From positions 992,001 through 1,056,000 of the forward strand of contig NZ_CP051302.1 in the NCBI RefSeq assembly GCF_024181405.1: a stretch of 64,000 nt of DNA, written 5' to 3'. A program made the translations under genes and the position numbers. This document shows, piece by piece, positions 59,747-64,000 of the stretch. Positions within the stretch are counted from its first letter, which is position 1. Each line of letters starts with the position of its first letter. This DNA comes from Treponema denticola. Lineage in GTDB: Bacteria > Spirochaetota > Spirochaetia > Treponematales > Treponemataceae. The notes below the pieces were generated by a model that saw only the letters and a program-made list of their open reading frames with translations, was not told the origin of the DNA and did no database searches.

Positions 59747-62719
59747 TTACTCCGTATACATTTTGCAGATATCTCTTCCGCTTTCCTTAGCTTTATAAAG
59801 AGCAGAATCGGCAAAAGAAAGCATAGTTTCATATGAAAGTTCATTAGAAGGAACGGAAGTATAAGCACCTAAACTGATAGTTAAGATCTTATCCTTTTCA
59901 GCCGAATGTTCAATATTTAAATTTTTAATTTCAATACGGAGTTTTTCGGCTATCTTCATTGTTTCGGAGGCAGAGCTATTATAAAGCAGAACCAAGAATT
60001 CTTCTCCTCCGTATCTTCCTACAAAATCATGCTTTGCTCTAAGTTTTTTTTGTAAGGTTTGAGCAACAGTTCTAAGCACATTATCTCCGGCCTGATGTCC
60101 ATACAGATCATTGTATTGTTTAAATAAATCTATATCTATCATTATTAACGATATCGGTTGTTTATTATCCAATCCCCTACGCCAAAGATCCTTACCTACT
60201 GTATCTAGCAGTCTCCTGTTTCCTACACCTGTTAATTCGTCAACCGTAGATAAAACCGTAAGCTGTTCATTTGCAGATATAAGGTCTTTTTGTTCTTCTT
60301 GAAGTTTTTTATTGGCAATCTTATATTGAAAGAGCCTATTAATCCTGCAAGCTAAAAAAGTTAAGCCTGCAAAAATTAAAATATAGACGGCTATCATCGG
60401 CATCGAAAGCCAAAAAGGTTTTTCTATAATAAAGGTAAAAGATGCAGATTCAGGATATGGATTTGAAATATCCTTTACTTTAAATGTATATTTCCCCGGT
60501 TTAAGATTAGTATATTGTACATAATTTTTCATATTGGCATTAATCCAATTTTTATCAAAACCTTCGAGCATAAAAACATAAGAAGGTCTTGAAAGAGGAG
60601 ATAAATCCATCGATGAAAACTCAAAGCTTATATTGTTTTCGGAATACTTATATTTATAAGTTTTTTGAAGATCTATTTTAAATACCGGAGTCTGATTTCC
60701 GTTTATACCTATAGTTCGTATTTTTACGGGAACCTCTTGTCTTTTAAACGATAAAAGATAGTTAATATCGATGCCTAAAACACCTTCTTGTGTTCCCACA
60801 AAACATTGATCTCCAATCATAATAGGAACTGTTGTAAATCGTCTTTCATGGTTATATAAAGTATAACTGTATATAATTTCAGTATCTTTATTAAATATTG
60901 TCATACCTTTTATTGCAGTAACACATATGGAGTGATTATCCATATGGGTCATACCGATAATAAAGTTTGCGGGGAGCCCCTCATTTGCAGTATAATTCAA
61001 AGCTTCTTTTTTTTCGGTATCGAATATGTTAATTCCTCCGTCACTTGTTCCAATCCACAATTTATCGGAAATATCTTGAAATAATGAGGTTATTCGGTCT
61101 GAAGAAATACCTTTTCTGTTATTTACATCATATCGGTATATTGCGAATTCATCGGTTGAAGGCTTATACTCGGCAAGCCCCTTGTTGGTTCCTACCCAAA
61201 GTCTTTTATAAGAATCAATCAGCAGGCTAAAAACAAGATTGCTGCATATACTATTGGGATTTTTAGGATCATTTTTATATCGCTTAAGAATTCCGGATGA
61301 AGGTGAAAATTTAATAAGGCCTCCATCATAAGTACCTATCCATAAAAACCCGTTATCATCGCTTATGATACTGTATATAAGTCTTTCACCGTCTTCAATT
61401 ATATTATCATTGTATAGATTAACTCCAACAAAGGTATCCTTTTTTTTATCGTACTTACATAACCCAAGATCCGTACCAACCCATATATCCTCATTTTTAT
61501 CTATGTAAAATTTAAATACGGAGTTGGAAATAATTTTAGATTCGGAATAACGATAGTATTTCTTTTTTCCTGTGCTTAAATCATAATAAGTTATTCCGTT
61601 ATTTAAAAGACTTATCCATAAGTTTCCGTTTTTATCCTTAGTCAAACCGGAAACCGAATTTTCTCTGCCGTCGATTTTATTTTCATGGGGCAATATTATT
61701 TTTGACCACATACGTTTAGTATCATATATGTTTACTCCGCCTCCGTTTGTGCCGACCCATAATGAGCTGTAAGTATCTACATATATCGAAAAAATAAAAT
61801 CGTTTGAAAGATTATATGAACGCTGTTTTGAAGTATACTCGGTATAAGAATATGTATTTTTATCAAAACTTATTAAGCCGCCGCCCCAAGTTCCTATCAA
61901 TAGTACATTATCAGAAAATTCGTTTGATAGGCATGTTATTTTGTTGTTTGAAAATGAAAACAGGTCTCTTTTTCCGTTTTTAGGATCAATTCGAAATAGT
62001 CCGGTATCCCAAACGGATACCCAATATATTCCGTCTTCTTCAAAAATATTATTAATAATTGAGTCAGTAACCGCACTATTTTTTTCAAAAAGCCTTGATC
62101 GTCGAAATCTTTTATTGGGCTCATCATATTCCCATAAGCCCACATGTGTACATGCGTATATCCGCCCTTCAGAGTCTTCATAAATATGGGATATTCCGTT
62201 GTTTCCTATATAAAATTCGGAAGCTTGAGAAAATTTAACAACGGAACCGTCATCTTCATTTAGTATGTACAAGCCGTCCAAGGTTCCGATCCATAAGCGG
62301 CCGTGAGAATCCCTTAAAAAGCAGAGAACAACCGAACTCGTCATATCAAAATGGGTAAAAGTTTCCGTATCGACATTAAACCTTTCAACTCCGTAAAAAG
62401 TGCCTATCCAAAACACATCGCTTCCGTTTTCTGCTTTTATAGGGTCATTATAAAGACATTGAATTTGCGAAGACTGAATGGAATCTTTTGAAAAAGGAAT
62501 ATATTCGTAATTTTTATATTTAATACCGTCATAATATGCCAAACCTTCTTTAGTACCGAACCAAATCCGGCCGTATGAATCCTGCAAAATACCGGTAACA
62601 AATTTGGATGCAATGGATGAAGGCTGAGAGTAAAAAACAAGAACATCCTCATCAGCGGATAAATTAAAAGTAATCAAAATAAAAAATAAAAGAATTAGTT
62701 TCTTATGCAAATTATACAT
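59747..62719 (-). CDS. Periplasmic two-propeller receptor fused to a GGDEF diguanylate cyclase
   Basis: 990 residues. Signal peptide or anchor (1-22), then about a dozen Reg_prop repeats (RIWFGTKEGL, RLWIGTLDGL, SLWVGTNGGG, DIWVGTDLGL, RLWVGTNKGL and others) forming two beta-propellers to about residue 680, a Y_Y_Y domain (about 685-775), one transmembrane helix (about 790-808), a coiled linker, and a GGDEF domain with active GGEEF. The residue three before the I-site Asp is Ala, so the RxxD inhibition site is absent. Such receptors usually end in histidine kinases; here the output is c-di-GMP. Ligand unknown. It stands alone with its own promoter. Confidence 0.92.
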   Translation of the reverse strand: MYNLHKKLILLFFILITFNLSADEDVLVFYSQPSSIASKFVTGILQDSYGRIWFGTKEGLAYYDGIKYKNYEYIPFSKDSIQSSQIQCLYNDPIKAENGSDVFWIGTFYGVERFNVDTETFTHFDMTSSVVLCFLRDSHGRLWIGTLDGLYILNEDDGSVVKFSQASEFYIGNNGISHIYEDSEGRIYACTHVGLWEYDEPNKRFRRSRLFEKNSAVTDSIINNIFEEDGIYWVSVWDTGLFRIDPKNGKRDLFSFSNNKITCLSNEFSDNVLLIGTWGGGLISFDKNTYSYTEYTSKQRSYNLSNDFIFSIYVDTYSSLWVGTNGGGVNIYDTKRMWSKIILPHENKIDGRENSVSGLTKDKNGNLWISLLNNGITYYDLSTGKKKYYRYSESKIISNSVFKFYIDKNEDIWVGTDLGLCKYDKKKDTFVGVNLYNDNIIEDGERLIYSIISDDNGFLWIGTYDGGLIKFSPSSGILKRYKNDPKNPNSICSNLVFSLLIDSYKRLWVGTNKGLAEYKPSTDEFAIYRYDVNNRKGISSDRITSLFQDISDKLWIGTSDGGINIFDTEKKEALNYTANEGLPANFIIGMTHMDNHSICVTAIKGMTIFNKDTEIIYSYTLYNHERRFTTVPIMIGDQCFVGTQEGVLGIDINYLLSFKRQEVPVKIRTIGINGNQTPVFKIDLQKTYKYKYSENNISFEFSSMDLSPLSRPSYVFMLEGFDKNWINANMKNYVQYTNLKPGKYTFKVKDISNPYPESASFTFIIEKPFWLSMPMIAVYILIFAGLTFLACRINRLFQYKIANKKLQEEQKDLISANEQLTVLSTVDELTGVGNRRLLDTVGKDLWRRGLDNKQPISLIMIDIDLFKQYNDLYGHQAGDNVLRTVAQTLQKKLRAKHDFVGRYGGEEFLVLLYNSSASETMKIAEKLRIEIKNLNIEHSAEKDKILTISLGAYTSVPSNELSYETMLSFADSALYKAKESGRDICKMYTE

Positions 62720-62759
62720 CCGAAATCCCTTATATCAAACATCAATACGCCACCTAAAA

Positions 62760-62788
62760 AGTCTAAAACATTAAATAGAAAAAGTCAA
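62760..62788 (-). promoter_or_regulatory. Promoter of the GGDEF receptor gene
   Basis: On the minus strand -35 TTGACT (62783-62788), 17 bp, -10 TAGACT (62760-62765), about 40 bases before the ATG. Confidence 0.7.
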
Positions 62789-62807
62789 CTGCTTATTACC
62801 GAAACCT

Positions 62808-64000
62808 TTATATCTTTTGACTAATGTTAAATCCCATCCTTTTTAGATCTTCCAAAAAGGATGGATAACTTATATCGAAACACTCGGCGTTTTTTAGGGT
62901 AAATAAAGCCCCATTTTTATCATCGATACCAAAACCTGTAACAGTAAGCATCATAGCTATGCGGTGATCTTTATGAGAATCAACTGAAGCGGGGCTTAGG
63001 TTTTTACCTGCATTTCCTATTATGCGTAAAAAATCCCTTCCCTCCGTAATATCCGCCCCAAGTTTTTTTAACTCTGAGGAAATTACGGAAAGCCTGTCAC
63101 ATTCCTTATAGCGGCATATTTCTATATTTTTTAAAATGGTTTCACCCCTTGCAAAACAGGCTATCGCCGAAAGAGCCGGAACTGCATCGGGAATATCGGA
63201 ACAGTCAAAGGTTCCGCCCTTTAAACTTGAAGGAAAAATTTTAAGGGTTTGCGATTTCTCCTCAAAGCGGATGTCCGCATTCATCTCTTTTAAGAGCTTT
63301 ACTATCCTCGCATCTCCTTGAACATCATTTATATCTATATTCTTTATGCTGATAGTTGAATCCGTAATCAGAGCTAAGGCAATGGGAAAGGCAGCACTGG
63401 ACCAGTCGGCCGGAATGCCTGCCGAAAAACCTAAAATTTTTTGACTTCCTATAATTTTAAAAGTTTTAAAATCGTCCGAAACATCAAATTTAATACCGCA
63501 AGTTTTAAGCCAATGGAGGGTCATTTTTAAGTAGGGAAGTTCCCCTGCTCTTTTTAAATTTATTTGTAAAGGAAAATCGAGTAAACCGGCTCCAAGCAAG
63601 AGTCCGCTTATAACCTGTGAAAAATCTCCCTCAAGACAGAGTTTTTTTTCTTTAAGGCCTTTAATTGAAGAATCTTTTCCAAAAACCCGTATAGGAGCTC
63701 TTTCAAAACCGTCAAGAAATTCGTATTTTAAACCAAGCTCTTCATAAATTTCGATTAAAGGCTTCGCGGGACGCTTTAAAATAGATGAATCTCCGGTTAA
63801 AATAAAATCGGAAGAAATTAAAGAAAGAATGGAACCTAAAAAGTAAAAAAGAGTGCCGGAATTTCCTGCATCTATTTTTATCTGCTTTTGTTTTTCGATT
63901 CTTTTTTTTAAGCCTTCTTTCGGCGGAAAAACGATTATATCGGCAGAGGATATATTTTTTTGTTCTATTTTAAATTTTACGCCTAAGGATTCAAATACCG
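62808..64000 (-). CDS. aroA: 3-phosphoshikimate 1-carboxyvinyltransferase (EPSP synthase), 5' end beyond window
   Basis: The minus-strand frame is open from the stop at 62808 to the window edge, about 397 codons; the N-terminus lies outside. Recognisable parts in order: GNSGT, TGDSSILKRP, GDFSQVISGLL, ADWSSAAFPIA, DIPDAVPALSAIA, RYKECDRLS and KDHRIAMM, all EPSP synthase landmarks with the catalytic Asp and Glu. It makes EPSP from shikimate 3-phosphate and PEP. Two usual substrate residues differ: Tyr replaces the Arg that ends N-[AS]-G-T-x-x-R, and Phe replaces the first Ser of SSQ. Together with aroDE it supports a shikimate pathway. Confidence 0.92.
   Translation of the reverse strand, partial: VFESLGVKFKIEQKNISSADIIVFPPKEGLKKRIEKQKQIKIDAGNSGTLFYFLGSILSLISSDFILTGDSSILKRPAKPLIEIYEELGLKYEFLDGFERAPIRVFGKDSSIKGLKEKKLCLEGDFSQVISGLLLGAGLLDFPLQINLKRAGELPYLKMTLHWLKTCGIKFDVSDDFKTFKIIGSQKILGFSAGIPADWSSAAFPIALALITDSTISIKNIDINDVQGDARIVKLLKEMNADIRFEEKSQTLKIFPSSLKGGTFDCSDIPDAVPALSAIACFARGETILKNIEICRYKECDRLSVISSELKKLGADITEGRDFLRIIGNAGKNLSPASVDSHKDHRIAMMLTVTGFGIDDKNGALFTLKNAECFDISYPSFLEDLKRMGFNISQKI

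Overview
The window is AT-rich chromosomal DNA from an oral Treponema, most likely Treponema denticola or a very close relative such as T. putidum. The strongest clue is the gene at 45060-46253, whose product matches, from memory, the T. denticola cystalysin (C-S lyase/haemolysin) almost residue for residue. Other spirochaete traits agree: a V-type rather than F-type ATPase, a short alanyl-tRNA synthetase without the C-Ala domain, and a glycine-cleavage system with split P subunits. The order alaS - SurA-like protein - nusB - TPR lipoprotein also looks like the T. pallidum order as I remember it. I ran no database search.

Layout. 1-1.8 kb is accessory: a PIN-domain gene cut by the window edge with a small partner, an eight-unit 23-bp degenerate repeat array, and an orphan HARE-HTH/putative nuclease gene. 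1.9-8.2 kb (minus strand) carries glycine cleavage (lpd, then a separate PH-like gene, gcvT, gcvH, gcvPA, gcvPB). 8.3-9.5 kb is a complete ISAs1-family insertion sequence with a 9-bp target duplication, landed just after the antitoxin gene of a HigBA-like locus whose toxin is a frameshifted pseudogene. 10.3-13.1 kb has tRNA-Thr and citrate lyase citDEF. 13.2-19.8 kb (plus) is housekeeping: polA, coaE, a SPOR protein, aroDE, rpiA. 19.9-25.9 kb (minus) has a lipoprotein, an orphan PASTA protein, fmt, def, an intact RelE/HTH module and a biotin ECF transporter. 26-32 kb has an asymmetric heterodimeric ABC exporter divergent from a DEAH helicase. 32-40 kb has a TPR lipoprotein, nusB, a SurA-like protein, alaS and dnaB. 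39.8-42.4 kb encodes envelope proteins. 42.4-46.9 kb has an MtnA-like isomerase, an amino-acid permease, cystalysin and a MarR regulator. 47.1-50.6 kb has two tRNAs and tig-clpP-clpX. 51-53 kb is rpsF-ssb-rpsR-rplI, 53-59 kb the V-ATPase operon A-B-D-I-K, then apt, a large two-propeller GGDEF receptor, and the 3' part of aroA.

How it works together. Glycine cleavage, citrate lyase, cystalysin with a permease, and biotin uptake fit an amino-acid-fermenting anaerobe; the V-ATPase c subunit carries the known Na+-coordinating residues. Promoters are easy to read: many show TTGAC-like and TATAAT-like hexamers 17 bp apart. Four of them (def, the DEAH helicase, alaS, apt) place the ATG only 7-9 nt after the -10, predicting leaderless mRNAs.

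No single region is clearly a new multi-gene system. The best candidates for something undescribed are the 23-bp array beside the orphan HARE-HTH nuclease, the leaderless promoter class, the long structured RNA between rpsR and rplI, the compact terminator/promoter overlap before dnaB, and the diguanylate cyclase with a double propeller sensor.
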